A stretch of DNA of 64,000 bases, taken from Erodium maritimum (taxonomy: Eukaryota > Streptophyta > Magnoliopsida > Geraniales > Geraniaceae). The DNA is taken from positions 58,456,012 to 58,520,011 of the forward strand of contig OY997590.1 of the NCBI GenBank assembly GCA_963921825.1, read 5' to 3'. Below are positions 23,977 through 35,834 of this stretch, one piece after another (position 1 is the stretch's first letter; each line of letters opens with the position of its first letter). Position numbers and translations under genes: made by a program. A model generated the notes under the pieces. The model had not been told where the DNA came from, made no database searches, and saw only the letters and a program-made list of their open reading frames with translations.

Positions 23977-23981
23977 GTGAC
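23977..23981 (+). repeat. Target-site duplication of B, left copy (GTGAC)
   Basis: The right copy is GTGGC at 50041-50045. The uninterrupted 5' LTR of A reads GTGGC here, so the left copy has one substitution. Confidence 0.85.
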
Positions 23982-25211
23982 TGACACTCTGAGAATCAAC
24001 CCTCAGAAGGGTACGGCAAGCGTACCGGTCGTCAAGTAGTATTCATGTTTTAAGTCCGAGATATCGAACCCAAGGGATCAATTAGGAAAGCACTTTAGTT
24101 AATTAATACGATAATCAAGCTATTCCTATATTGGTGATTGGTTTGGCTTTGTAAAATGTAAATTCATGCAAGTAACGAGATTATGTAAATGATCTGAAAA
24201 TAAGCACAAAGTCACAGGATTGTAAGTCAGAGATAAAAGGAGATCTAGGACTTTAACGGGATTCGAATGCGATGAACAACTTAACGGGATTCGGTATACA
24301 TTTGCAACTACTAATATTCCAATGGCAACGGGAATTCTCTCAATATAGTCCTAACCATCTCTCGATCGTATTAGGTCCCTAACATACGCAGTCCACCTAA
24401 TTATCTCTAATCTAGGTGTAGAAAGGTATATATCCCTACGATTTATGAATTCCTCTAACTTTCGGGTTTTACTCCTATAGTTATTGCACTCGTGTCAGTC
24501 TAACCATATTCTGGCTTAGATTAAAACCCGAGTTGTCTAATTCCTAGTTCCTCTTCTTAACCTCATTTCTCAATTGTTGGTTAACAAGATTGAATCAAAC
24601 ATGTACGTGATCAAGGCAATGTAGCATTACGAGCGAAATTGAACAAACATCTTCCTAATACTAGTTTGGCAAATATACAATCGAATGCATTAACTCAATT
24701 CATCACATTCTTACCCTAGCCCTAGATCATGAGAGTTTAGTTCATGGCAAAGAGAGATGAACACAAGGCAAGGATTGAGACAATAACATTCATATTAATT
24801 GATGAAAGTAATAGGAATATCAACTAGCAATCCAAACTACTAAAAACCTTTGATGTAATCCTCGTATCTTTGTTTTTGATCTTCTCCAAGTTCTCTCCAA
24901 TGTGTTTTTCTTCTCCAAAAACGTGCTCCCCTTGTAATTTCGTGATACCCTTCTAAACCTAACTTTTGATTTAAATAGGGCCAAAAAAACGAGTCTGGAA
25001 CGAAGTGGAAAAAGGCCCAGTCGCGATGCGAGGGCCTGGGCCGCGGTCTGGTAGCTGAGGCTTTAGCAAACCAGAGAATCAGGAGGGTCTGGGCCGCGGT
25101 CATGTCGGCGAGGCCACCGCGGCCTGGAGGGTGGTTTGGTGGCCGAGACCGCCGCGGTCTGGAGGGTGGTCTGGTGGCCGAGACTTTAGCATTTTGACTT
25201 TTGGTATTTTT
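23982..25211 (-). mobile_element. B 3' LTR, outer part
   Basis: This matches the right-hand LTR (40352-40817 and 49267-50040). The right-hand copy has lost about 150 bp present here near 24620-24770. The LTR ends at the insertion of E in a run of T (TTTTT at 25207-25211). It continues at 33601-33772. Confidence 0.92.
25015..25195. repeat. GC-rich imperfect repeats in B LTR
   Basis: Several copies of a motif around GGTCTGGGCCGCGGTC or CCGCGGTCTGGAGGGTGGT are interspersed with CTTTAGCA. The same block lies in the other LTR (49690-49860). A related block in the opposite orientation occurs inside B at 37418-37640. Confidence 0.8.
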
Positions 25212-26828
25212 TGTTAGTCTTAGTGCCCGTAGTTCAATCCTAAATGTCCAAATGTATATATCATCGTTAGCAATAAAATTAAAGCGGCTTTATATTACTT
25301 ATGTGTTGGAGTAATATATCGATGTGTGCTCTGATCTATGCCCACCATGCGTATAGAACCATAGATCGAGATAGATCACACTCGATGGGTCCCTAGTCAA
25401 CAAAGCTTCACTAGAAGCGACTAGTATGAAAGATGGCTCTTTATGGCTTACGTTCTGTTAGTCATTGGAATGGGATTCCGGAGTCTGATCATAGATATCA
25501 TGTGGGACATGATATTGGACGACCCGCCCTGAATATGTGCCATAGATTAAGTCATGAACATATTCAGTGTTGTAGCTTGTCATGTATCCTTAGACCAAGG
25601 AGTCTTTGTGATTGCTATGTAGTCAACAACTGAGTTTGACCTGAGCCTAACGTTGTCCGTAACAGGGCTTCCATAACGGCCAGGATTGGCTTGGGGACGG
25701 GCTACATGAGTGACACGAAAGACGGCTAAGGGATTTATCCCTCATACTAAGGTATGGGAAAGATATCGGTTCTCGGCCGCTTGATCGAGAGTGACTGGAA
25801 GAATAGCATGGCCATGCACATGATACTGGGTATCATATCTTCAGTCATCTCACATATCAAGGAACGGTGATTGAGAATAATAAGGATGACGGCTCTATGC
25901 CTTATCTCAATCAGGATATCGGAGATAAAAGGATAATGACAGGGACGACGGAAAGGTTAGAATCGACAGGGTCGATTCGTTATGTAGTGTCAGGCAATAC
26001 TAAAGTCTCGTTAGTTGCCACTTAAATAGGATCAAGTAAAATGGGATTTTACGTTGATCTATTGACATGCATAAACCTAAGGGTCACACCGGAGGATGAA
26101 ACTCATTGACACATTTATGGAGAATGGCCAAAAGGGAGTTGTCTCGGGACATGACCAAAACTGGGTTTTGGGTCATGTGCCCGTAAGTGAATAGGACTTT
26201 ACGGATCGAGACAAGGCTTGGAGTCTTGGGATTGATCGCGTCGGATAATGTTGGACATTTCCGGTATGGAAGGCATGGAGGCGATGAGCGAATCACGGGA
26301 CCTCGTTGGAAATGGCCACGGGCCATGTTCCAAGAGGCCCATGAAAGGCCCATGCAACCAAGGCCCATGGAACTAATTAATCAAGTCTTGATTAATTAGT
26401 ACTAAGTAAGCAAGACAAGGATTAAGGTGTTGGTGATTCACCACCTAACCCAATCTTGTCTTGCCATACTTTGTCCTATTTACACCTTACTTGACACCAT
26501 ACTTGTCGCATGCCTTTAGTTGGACAAGTATGGGTTTTGTTATGTTTAAGTCATCTTTTTTCAACATAACAAACATAAGACAAGAATAGGAAACACATTT
26601 TCTCTCCCTCTTCCATGGCCATTTCGGGTTTGGCTAGTTTCCACCTCCATGTTTGTGTTCTTGAGTCCTCAAAGAGAAGAACTACGTGGCTTTGATTCCC
26701 ATGTGGATACGTAGGCGTCTTGGAGACTCAAGCCAATCATTCGTTAACCGGTGTTCTTGTTTTGGTAAGAACTAGTGCTGAATTTTTCTCTTGTTAATCC
26801 ATCTCCAACCCTACCTCGAGACCCAACA
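25212..26828 (+). mobile_element. E 5' LTR
   Basis: At 1,617 bp it lacks 71 bp near its end (between AATCCA and TCTCCAACC near 26800). A TATA-like CTTAAATAGG at 26021-26030 is a candidate core promoter element, inferred from its position only. Confidence 0.92.
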
Positions 26829-26829
26829 G

Positions 26830-26841
26830 TGGTATCAGAGC
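26830..26841 (+). other. Primer-binding site of E
   Basis: TGGTATCAGAGC lies one nucleotide after the LTR. Confidence 0.93.
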
Positions 26842-28383
26842 CGTGCTACCTTCGGGATTCACAAGACGGTGTTCAAAGTTTCGGTTTTGCTTGAAAGTTT
26901 CGTTTTTGGCATGTTGTTTTGCTAAATTGTTTGATAACATGTTTTAAATTATTTTTTATGGATTTAATGCATGTAAAATGATTTTTTGAAAATTATTTCA
27001 AATCTGGAAATTTTGAAAAAAATTTGATTTTTCGGGTCTCGGGAGCAGGACTCTCGGGGAGCCGAAACCGGGACCGAACGGGGCTCCGTTGGACGGAGCT
27101 AGGCCAAGCATGACCATTGGATGGTTGATATGCCAAGGCTAAACCGTTTTGTTAGTTATGACGAGTTTGGAACCGTCATGACGAACTCGAAGATCAAATG
27201 TTCAAAAGTTTCATTTTTGAACGGTTTCGATAAACCGAGCATCAAAAAATTTCGAAACTTGGCTATTAATTAAAACCGGAAAATCACATGATGTTTGATA
27301 ACATGCTTGTTTGATAACACGATGTGTGATGTGATGTTGGCATGGTGTACATAATAGCCCCGAGCTCGATTTAATTATTTATCGCTTTTCACGGCCTGCG
27401 AGCCGTTAGAGTTAGCGTGTAATTATTCTTTCAAGGTGTGGTCGTCGAACCACTTGTTTGTAATATTTATTTATTCCCGACCTGCGAGTCGTGTATTAAA
27501 TTGTAATATTTTACTCAAGACGAACAAAGGGCGAAAAGGTCATTTGGTGGCTTTTCGGGTGTTGGCATCGGCTTGGAGTCGATGGAGCTCAAGAAGCTAG
27601 TGGGAGTTAGTTTAGGGGGCTATTATGTGCACATTTATCGCTTTATGCTTGGTTTAGTTTATGCATGATTAATTCTATGTGTTTTAGAATTGCATGCTTA
27701 ACTTTATTTACCGAGCATATCACCTCACATGCAAAGATAAAATTGGAATTTTAATCCTTGTGTGTGAACCCTTAGAACCGTCATTGCATTGGATGTAGTT
27801 GACGGGTTCAAAGGAAGAATTACATTGGATGTAATTTGAGGCATCATTGCATTTGGAATGTAGTTGATGTGCTCATCGCATCTAGGATGTGCCAAAGTTT
27901 TGAACACAACTGGACAAGTAAAGCGGGTCATGTCCGATATCTCCCAATCATCAACACCTTACTACCTCCCCGTCCTATGGTTGTCGTGCGCATTAGCGGA
28001 GCATCCATGGGGAAGCGGGGTAGTAGGTTTGGACGACATATGTGGGTGTCGTGCGCATTAGCGGAGCACCTACATAGTGACGAGCCATAGTTGAAAATTG
28101 GTGGACCCGACTACGATTCTCGGCCTGAGGTTGAGCTAGGGTAACAGATAGGGTAAGTCGTGTACATAAGTACATACCCTAGCCAAGAGTCACATTGGAT
28201 GTGATTTGATGGAGTCCTACCTACATAGCTCGATTAAGTGGTGAGCATTAGTTCAGCTTAATCGAGTGAATCAAGGATCTTGGTTTCAGATTCTAAAGGT
28301 TTAGAATTGATTGTTGGTGTTTAAGCTTGATCTTCATAAAATTTATTTAGTTTACTGATTGAATTTTATTTGTTGTAGATCAA
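26842..28383 (+). other. E untranslated leader
   Basis: This is a 1.5-kb non-coding leader. It contains a duplicated block around GTGCGCATTAGCGGAGCA (near 27985 and 28050) and repeated CATTGGATG palindromes (27780-28205). No gene is seen. Confidence 0.75.
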
Positions 28384-29092
28384 ATGGCAAATTCAGCGAA
28401 CATTAATAGTTTGTCATTAAAAACCATTCTTGACAGGGTCAAGCTAAATGGGACAAACTATTTGGACTGGTACAGAATTTTGAGGATAGTCCTCAAGTCT
28501 GAACGCAAAGAATATGTCCTTGACAAGGCTGTCTCTAAGACCATATCAGAGTTACATGAAGTGTCATCAGCTGCTGAGAAGAATATCTCAAGCATCTGGG
28601 ATCCAAGGATATTCTGATGGTCAACAAGGGAATTGGAAGTGGCAAGGGCTGGGCCCATGCGCACTTGGCAGGAAAGATGAGACACCTGAGAATGTCTGCT
28701 TCTACTGCCAACAGCCTGGTCATTGGAACCGGGATTACAGGAAGTTCACGGCTGATCTGAAAAAGGGCAGTGGGACTGCGCCTTCATCAAATAGCCTGGA
28801 TGATCTGAAGAAGGGCAGTAGGACTGCGCCTTCATCAGGAAACCTGGATGATCTAAGGAAGGGCGGTGGGATCGTGCCTTCATTCGGTATTAACTCTATA
28901 GAGCTACATCTCTCTACTTCCAAAGATTCATGGGTATTAGATACCATGACTGAATCTCACACATGCACTAATATATGGTGGCTGAAAGTAGGAGAGATTT
29001 GGAAAGCACGAAATGGACCTCAGAGTTGTGGCAACTGCTGTAGGATCCATGAGTCTTGCTTTGCCAAGAGGCCTTGTCTTAGTATTGTATAA
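28384..29092 (+). pseudogene. gag: E gag-protease remnant
   Basis: The gag N-terminus starts at ATG 28384 (MANSANINSLSLKTI, LNGTNYLDWYRILR) and stops at 28617. The overlapping frame 28514-29092 holds a zinc knuckle lacking its last Cys (Tyr instead), three 16-residue repeats beginning at 28754, 28802 and 28850 (48-bp period), and a protease with SWVLDTM, so the catalytic Gly is replaced. The capsid core is missing. The second frame is identical to that of C. Confidence 0.88.
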
Positions 29093-30249
29093 TGTATATT
29101 GCATACCTACTTTTAGTAGGAATATTATATCTGTATCCGTGTTTGACAAGGAAGGATATAATGTTAATATTGGAAATGGAGTTTTCAATGTTCTATGCAA
29201 TGATATGTTTTATACCAGTACTGACATGGTTGGAGGATTGTACATATTAGATATGGGTAACAATGCCTCAAGTTCTATATATTCCGTTAATACCAAGAGG
29301 TCTAAATCCAACGATTTAAACCTAACTCTGTTATGGTACTGTCATTTGGGTCGCATAAACAAGAAGCGCCTATCAGCACTTCAGAAGTGCGGGCTTTCAG
29401 GTTCATTCGAATTCCATTCGATCGATAGGTGCAAGGTTTGTTTGATGGGAAAAATGACTAAAGTGCCCTTTATCGATCGCGATGAAAGGGCGGGTGAATT
29501 ATTGGGGCTGATACACTCGAATGTGTGTAGACCAATAAGTTCACTTGCCAGGAGGGGTTTTAGCTACTTTATCACATTTACTGATGATTACATTAAATAT
29601 GGTTATGTCTATTCGGTGAGACATAAGTCTGAAACTTTTGATAAATTCAAAGAGTTTAAGACTATAGTAGAAAACCAGCTCGGCAAAGGTATTAAGGCAC
29701 TTCGATTGGATCGAGGTGGAAAATACTTGACCACAGAGTTATTAGATCATCTAAAAGAGAATGGGATCCTTTTGGAATGGACTCCTCCTAGGTCACTGTA
29801 GTTGAAAGGTGTAGTCAAACGGAGAAATCGGACATTGTTAGACAATGGTCTGTTCCATGATTAGTTGGACTGATCTCCCAATCTCTTTTAGGGGTTTTGC
29901 TCTAGAGACGACCGCATTCATAGTGAATCGGGCTTCGACGAATGGTGTGGAAGGGACACCATTTTAAAAATGGTACGGGATGATGCCCGCTTTGTCCTTC
30001 CTAAAGATTTGTGGTTGCGAGTCTTATGTGAAACATTTGGTTTCGACTAAGCTCGAACCAAGATCTGAGATATGCACCTTCGTGTGGTATCCCAAAGCAA
30101 CAAGGGGATACTATTTCTACAATCCCAGTGAGAACATGGTGTTCGTCGCTTGGGGTGGGGTCTTTATGGAAAAGAAGTTTTGTTTCCAAAGACGTCATTG
30201 GGAGGACTGTGCATCTCGAAGAAATTCAGGATGGTACAGATCTGTCTAA
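29013..30249 (+). pseudogene. E integrase, broken
   Basis: The 262-codon frame 29013-29801 carries LLWYCHLG, CKVCLMGK and the first half of the core (FITFTDDY, LRLDRGGKYLT). The core then breaks (TPPRSL followed by a stop), and an out-of-frame RRNRTLLD-like segment follows. 29980-30249 resumes with the conserved segment FLKICGCESYVKHL. As in its siblings, the part expected to hold the catalytic Glu is degraded. Confidence 0.87.
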
Positions 30250-30337
30250 ACCAATTGGCAACCCAGTAGAAAGGAGCCAGAGATTGTCGTAGATTAAGAA
30301 CCAATTCCTGTTACAATTCCGGAAGGTCCAAGGCGAT

Positions 30338-31325
30338 TTGAAAGGATCAATCTTCCACCTCCAAGATATGGTATCCGGAGGTGACAATGAAGTCATGGTG
30401 GATCACGATGATCCAGCCACCTTTCAGGAAGTCGTGGATGGGCCCAACTCCGAGTTATGGCTGTGAGCCATGAGGGAGGAAATGCAATCCATGTCGGACA
30501 ACCGAGTCTGGGAACCGGTTGATCCCATCAATGGTGTGAGGACCATAGGATGCAAATGGATCTTCAAGGTGAAGATGGACATGGACGGCAACCCTCTGAC
30601 CTACAAAGCTCAACTGGTGGCGAAAGGTTATAGGCAGATCCAATGGATTGACTATGAGAAAACCTTCTCCTTAGTGGCTATGGTCAAAATCGATCCAAAT
30701 TCTTCTTGACATAACTGCGTATCATAATTACGAGATATGGCAAGTGGATGTCAAAACCGCTTTCCTAAATGGAAATTTGACTGAGTACGTTTGTATGTCT
30801 CGGCCCAAAGGTTTTGACGATCCGAAGAATAAAGGAAAGATTTATAAGTTGTTGAAATCCATTTATGGATTGAAACGAACTTCTCGGAGTTGGATCCTTC
30901 GTTTTGATGAAGCTGTAATTGGATTTGGCTTAATCAAGAACGAGGATGAATCTTGCGTTTATAAGAAGGCTAGTGGGAGCAATATTACCTTTCTGGTTCT
31001 CATTGAAAACGACATCCCAACCTTGCACGAGACTAAAGCTTGGTTGAGGAAGTGTTTTTCAATAAAGGACTTAGGCGATGCTTCTCATATCTTAAGGATT
31101 AAGATATGTAGAGATCGCACCAAGAGGGTCTTGGATTTAAGTCAGGGAACCTATGTGAACAAGGCATTGAGTAGGTTCTTAATGCTCGATTCAAAGAAAG
31201 GACTCTTACCCACTAGTCATGGCATTCATCTCAGCAAGACTCAGTGTCCTAAGACACCTGATGAGCTGAAAAGGATGATGAGAATCCTATGCGCCTGGGG
31301 GCAGGATCGATCATATATGCCATGA
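30338..31325 (+). pseudogene. pol: E reverse transcriptase, catalytic box deleted
   Basis: It is like the sibling copies. In addition, a TGA at about 30463 interrupts the segment before AMREEM, so this copy has one more lesion than C, D and F. The second frame (30744-31325) is identical to that of D and F as far as I can see, and has FLVL joined directly to IENDIP. Confidence 0.9.
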
Positions 31326-31489
31326 CATGTATGAGACCAGACGTCTCGTAAGCCTTATGTTGTACCAGTAGACATCATTCTAACCCGGGGGAAAGATGAT
31401 GCTGAACTAGTCGTCGAAGGACGAGTAGACGCTAGTTTTCCAAGACAAATCCAGATGACTTTAGAAGTCAATCAGGATATGTGTTTACG

Positions 31490-31761
31490 CTGAATGGCAG
31501 AGCTTTAGCTGGGAAAGCGTAAAGCAAGATACCATTGCCGAATCTACGACAGAGGCCAAGTACATGGATGCTGCAGAGGCAGCTAAGGAGGATATGTGGA
31601 TTTGGAAATTCATGGCAGGGCTGGGTGTAATTAAAAACCCATCCAGCCCGGTTAATCCATCTTGCGACAACACAAGGGCCATTGCGCAAGCTAAAAGCCT
31701 AGATCGTATAACAAATCCAAACATGTACTGCGGCGTATCCACCTCATCAGATAAATACTGA
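31490..31761 (+). pseudogene. E RNase H remnant
   Basis: The frame carries WQSFSWES, TTEAKYMDAAEAAKED and SCDNTRAIAQAKS. The first part of the domain is in another frame (SQSGYVFTLNG), so at least one frameshift is present. Confidence 0.8.
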
Positions 31762-31896
31762 ACTGAGGTGAAGTGAAGATAACCGATATTGCAACAGATG
31801 ATAACATAGCCAACCCTTTGAGTAAGGCAGTGTCACTGCCTGAACATGTTAGACATGTAAAGTCGATGGGGACATATTGGAGTTTAGATTGGAACT

Positions 31897-31912
31897 AGGG
31901 CAAGTGGGAGAT
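31897..31912 (+). other. Polypurine tract of E
   Basis: A purine-rich stretch with GGGCAAGTGGGAGAT lies directly before the 3' LTR. The same tract precedes the corresponding LTR of C, D and F. Confidence 0.88.
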
Positions 31913-33600
31913 TGTTAGTCTTAGTGCCCGTAGTTCAATCCTAAATGTCCAAATGTATATATCATCGTTAGCAATAAAATTAAAGCGGCTTTATATTACC
32001 TATGTGTTGGAGTAATATATCGATGTGTGCTCTGATCTATGCCCACCATGCGAATAGAACCATAGATCGAGATAGATCACACTCGATGGGTCCCTAGTCA
32101 ACAAAGCTTCACTAGAAGCGACTAGTATGAAAGATGGCTCTTTATGGCTTACGTTCTGTTAGTCATTGGAATGGGATTCCGGAGTCTGATCATAGATATC
32201 ATGTGGGACATGATATTGGACGACCCGCCCTGAATATGTGCCATAGATTAAGTCATGAACATATTCAGTGTTGTAGCTTGTCATGTATCCTTAGACCAAG
32301 GAGTCTTTGTGATTGCTATGTAGTCAACAACTGAGTTTGACCTGAGCCTAACGTTGTCCGTAACAGGGCTTCCATAACGGCCAGGATTGGCTTGGGGACG
32401 GGCTACATGAGTGACACGAAAGACGGCTAAGGGATTTATCCCTCATACTAAGGTATGGGAAAGATATCGGTTCTCGGCCGCTTGATCGAGAGTGACTGGA
32501 AGAATAGCATGGCCATGCACATGATACTGGGTATCATATCTTCAGTCATCTCACATATCAAGGAACGGTGATTGAGAATAATAAGGATGACGGCTCTATG
32601 CCTTATCTCAATCAGGATATCGGAGATAAAAGGATAATGACAGGGACGACGGAAAGGTTAGAATCGACAGGGTCAATTCGTTATGTAGTGTCAGGCAATA
32701 CTAAAGTCTCGTTAGTTGCCACTTAAATAGGATCAAGTAAAATGGGATTTTACGTTGATCTATTGACATGCATAAACCTAAGGGTCACACCGGAGGATGA
32801 AACTCATTGACACATTTATGGAGAATGGCCAAAAGGGAGTTGTCTCGGGACATGACCAAAACTGGGTTTTGGGTCATGTGCCCGTAAGTGAATAGGACTT
32901 TACGGATCGAGACAAGGCTTGGAGTCTTGGGATTGATCGCGTCGGATAATGTTGGACATTTCCGGTATGGAAGGCATGGAGGCGATGAGCGAATCACGGG
33001 ACCTCGTTGGAAATGGCCACGGGCCATGTTCCAAGAGGCCCATGAAAGGCCCATGCAACCAAGGCCCATGGAACTAATTAATCAAGTCTTGATTAATTAG
33101 TACTAAGTAAGCAAGACAAGGATTAAGGTGTTGGTGATTCACCACCTAACCCAATCTTGTCTTGCCATACTTTGTCCTATTTACACCTTACTTGACACCA
33201 TACTTGTCCCATGCCTTTAGTTGGACAAGTATGGGTTTTGTTATGTTTAAGTCATCTTTTTTCAACATAACAAACATAAGACAAGAATAGGAAACACATT
33301 TTCTCTCCCTCTTCCATGGCCATTTCGGGTTTGGCTAGTTTCCACCTCCATGTTTGTGTTCTTGAGTCCTCAAAGAGAAGAACTACGTGGCTTTGATTCC
33401 CATGTGGATACGCGGGCGTCTTGGAGACTCAAGCCAATCATTCGTTAACCGGTGTTCTTGTTTTGGTAAGAACTAGTGCTGAATTTTTCTCTTGTTAATC
33501 CATTCTTTGTTAGTTGTTTCATGGTTTTAATTGTCTCTTGGTTTTCATTGATTTTCCGCTGCGAGTTGGTTCATCTCCAACCCTACCTCGAGACCCAACA
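31913..33600 (+). mobile_element. E 3' LTR
   Basis: It is full length at 1,688 bp, TGTTAGTC to ACCCAACA, followed by the target copy TTTTT (33601-33605). It differs from the 5' LTR at a few sites, for example TACGCGGGCG against TACGTAGGCG. Confidence 0.94.
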
Positions 33601-33772
33601 TTTTTTTGCTCCAATTCGCTCCAATTCCGTCCCGAATGTCCCAATTCCTCTGGAGATTGATCAACTGCACAAAACAAGAGAAATACTCATCAAAGTTCAC
33701 CATCCCGGGACTGAAAAGCTCAAGAATGTGGGCTAAAAACATCTCAAATAGATGTATTTTACGTTCACATCA
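33601..33772 (-). mobile_element. B 3' LTR, inner part
   Basis: This continues the LTR after E and ends with ACGTTCACATCA. It matches the end of the right-hand LTR at 49880-50040. Confidence 0.92.
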
Positions 33773-33789
33773 ACACCCCACACTTAAGC
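33773..33789 (-). other. Polypurine tract of B
   Basis: The complement contains AAGTGTGGGGTG next to the LTR edge at 33772. A similar motif recurs at 35147-35164. Confidence 0.8.
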
Positions 33790-35834
33790 TTTTCTCTCCC
33801 CGAGAAAACCAAACTACTTAAAACAATAAGATATGTCCCGGTTAAACCCCGAGGTTCACCTCGATAGGAGGAGTTCGGGCCTCCTTTATTCAAGCATGGT
33901 AAAATAAAGATGCAGTATGCAAAAAGGTTACGAAAATTTGGTGATGACTGAGTTAAAATGTGTTTGTTGATCATAAGAGCTTTCTCAGAGTTAACACACT
34001 ACAAGATCAAACAAAGCTCAACAAAATACATAAATCGATGAATGCACATAAGCAAGTTGCTACTCACATTAAAGATCGACTACACCGATCCTAGAGATTC
34101 ATATGCTACTAGTTAATCCCATCTCCACTAATCGTGAGGAATCATGGCAATTCAAGAATAAAAAAGGACTTAAATTCGGCTTGTAATGTATGGCTAGGCG
34201 AAGGGCATGGAACGGATTTAAAACACGAAGCTCATAAAATAAAACGTGTCAAACATGCTTCATCTCACACCCCTAACCACTTTTCACACATCCCGCTTAC
34301 TTTCACCACAGGTCTTCACCAAACCATTCCTTAAACACTCTTTTTGAGTCTACTTGTTGGGCTATATTTTTTTTTCTTTCTTTTTGCCCCTTTTATTTCA
34401 CCTTTTTCGTTTCTCTTCTCTTGATTTTGTATTCTTTTCTTTACCAATTAAAGTTTCTTGGGTACAAGAGAGATTTCTATCTTATTTGCTTTTTTTTTCT
34501 ACAAACCAAATGGCACATTATCATGCAGAATTTCATTTTCTTTGTACTCACTCAACTCACAAATAAATTTCCAGTACCCCTCTCTCATGAAGCACATAAG
34601 ACACGAAATATGGGTTCAAAATTAACATGAGGATATACAAGAAATGAAGGGCGCATAGGTTTGTAATGTAATGGTTAGAAACGAAAGGCCATAGGCTCAA
34701 AATGGGTGACTAAGAAAATAATGTAAGGTTAGAGATTTGGCTCAAACGTTCCAAAGATGGCCTAAAATCATTTTCTCAATTTAACCATGTTCCTCACTCT
34801 ATTTCGCCTCGAATGGGATACTCAAGTAGTTCTAGACTCGGCTTACACGGCATAAGAATCAAAGGAAGCAACGACCAATCAAGCAAATACTCAAAGTGCA
34901 AGCAAGAGAGCGATCTTAATGCATGTGCTTACTCTACTCAATTGATTCATGCTAATCTATGTATTATTTGAACAATGTAAGAAATTGGCGTGTGTAACAG
35001 TTCAATCATCGAAGTCCTAAGATCCTGCACTCTCTTACGCAATCATCATCAGAAAATATTTTTTTGATTTTTTTAATTTTTTGATTTTTTTGATTTTTTT
35101 TAATGCAGCACAATATGCAGACCTAAAGTGTGAAATGAAATGCAAGCACCCCACCCCACACTTTAAAACACAGCACTGTCCCCAGTGCGACTCTGACACA
35201 ATAGACCACATGCAACCCACAACAGATATTCAGAACATGCCACTCACACTTGTCAGCTAGCATATATTCAACCACCATACAGTCCTATATGTTTATACTA
35301 TCAGCACAGCAACTTGGGTGCTCGGCACCCGCCAGATGACATATAGGATTAAAACAGCGTAAAAAAACAATAATAAGCAAGAGGGTAAGAAAACTGCCCC
35401 TCGAAGAACCGCTGTGTGGTACGCCACTGACGTGGGGATCTTGTGGTGCATAGATAGATGGAGAACTCCTCGCCCGATCAAGCTCGTAGGAGCCTGGCGC
35501 CTCGCGTGTAGTCAATATCCATACGCTCTCCAATCCTTTGTTGGGGGCCTCCAAACTAGCGCATTTGTTTAATGTCGCTAGCTCGACGAAAAGGGTGGCC
35601 ACAGAAGCCACCCGAACACCCCTTCAGAAACCACTGATCGGCAGAGCTGAAGCTAGACAGACTCAACAAAAAATATCAAACGCAGGGGAAATAAAACACA
35701 AATATGCCTCCCCAAATCCAATAAGTCCAAGCAATGCTGATAGGAAATATAGTCAGATAAAACGCAGCATGCCAAAAAAATGTGGGAAAGCATAGAACAC
35801 ATATGTACAAAATGATGCATAAGGACTCACTCAC
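33790..35834 (-). other. Long non-coding 3' region of B
   Basis: About 2 kb without a coding frame that I recognise. It has a pyrimidine-rich stretch (34360-34500), a T-rich tract with TTTTTTGAT repeats (35050-35102) and a second purine-tract-like motif (35147-35164, + strand CACCCCACCCCACACTTT). A long non-coding stretch here is common in Athila elements. Confidence 0.7.

Larger units (their letters stand above)
22424..23981 (+). mobile_element. A 3' LTR, left part
   Basis: This part starts with TGTAAGAACCGCTCC and runs to the insertion point of element B. It continues at 50041. Its last bases before B are GTGAC (23977-23981), the left target-site copy. The portion 23524-23976 matches the start of the window (5' LTR). 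It contains a perfect 57-bp hairpin at 23380-23436. The full 3' LTR is about 2.9 kb. Confidence 0.93.
25212..33600 (+). mobile_element. Copia element E, complete structure
   Basis: E has two LTRs, a primer site, leader, gag-pol remnants and a polypurine tract, and it is flanked by TTTTT (25207-25211 and 33601-33605). It is a sibling of C, D and F. The LTRs differ at about six sites by eye, and the 5' LTR also has a 71-bp deletion. Confidence 0.94.

Noticed and set aside
35050..35102. T-rich tract as a possible poly(A) tail of a SINE or processed gene copy on the minus strand
   Set aside because: I saw no flanking duplication or adjoining retroposon body. It fits a low-complexity stretch in B's non-coding region.
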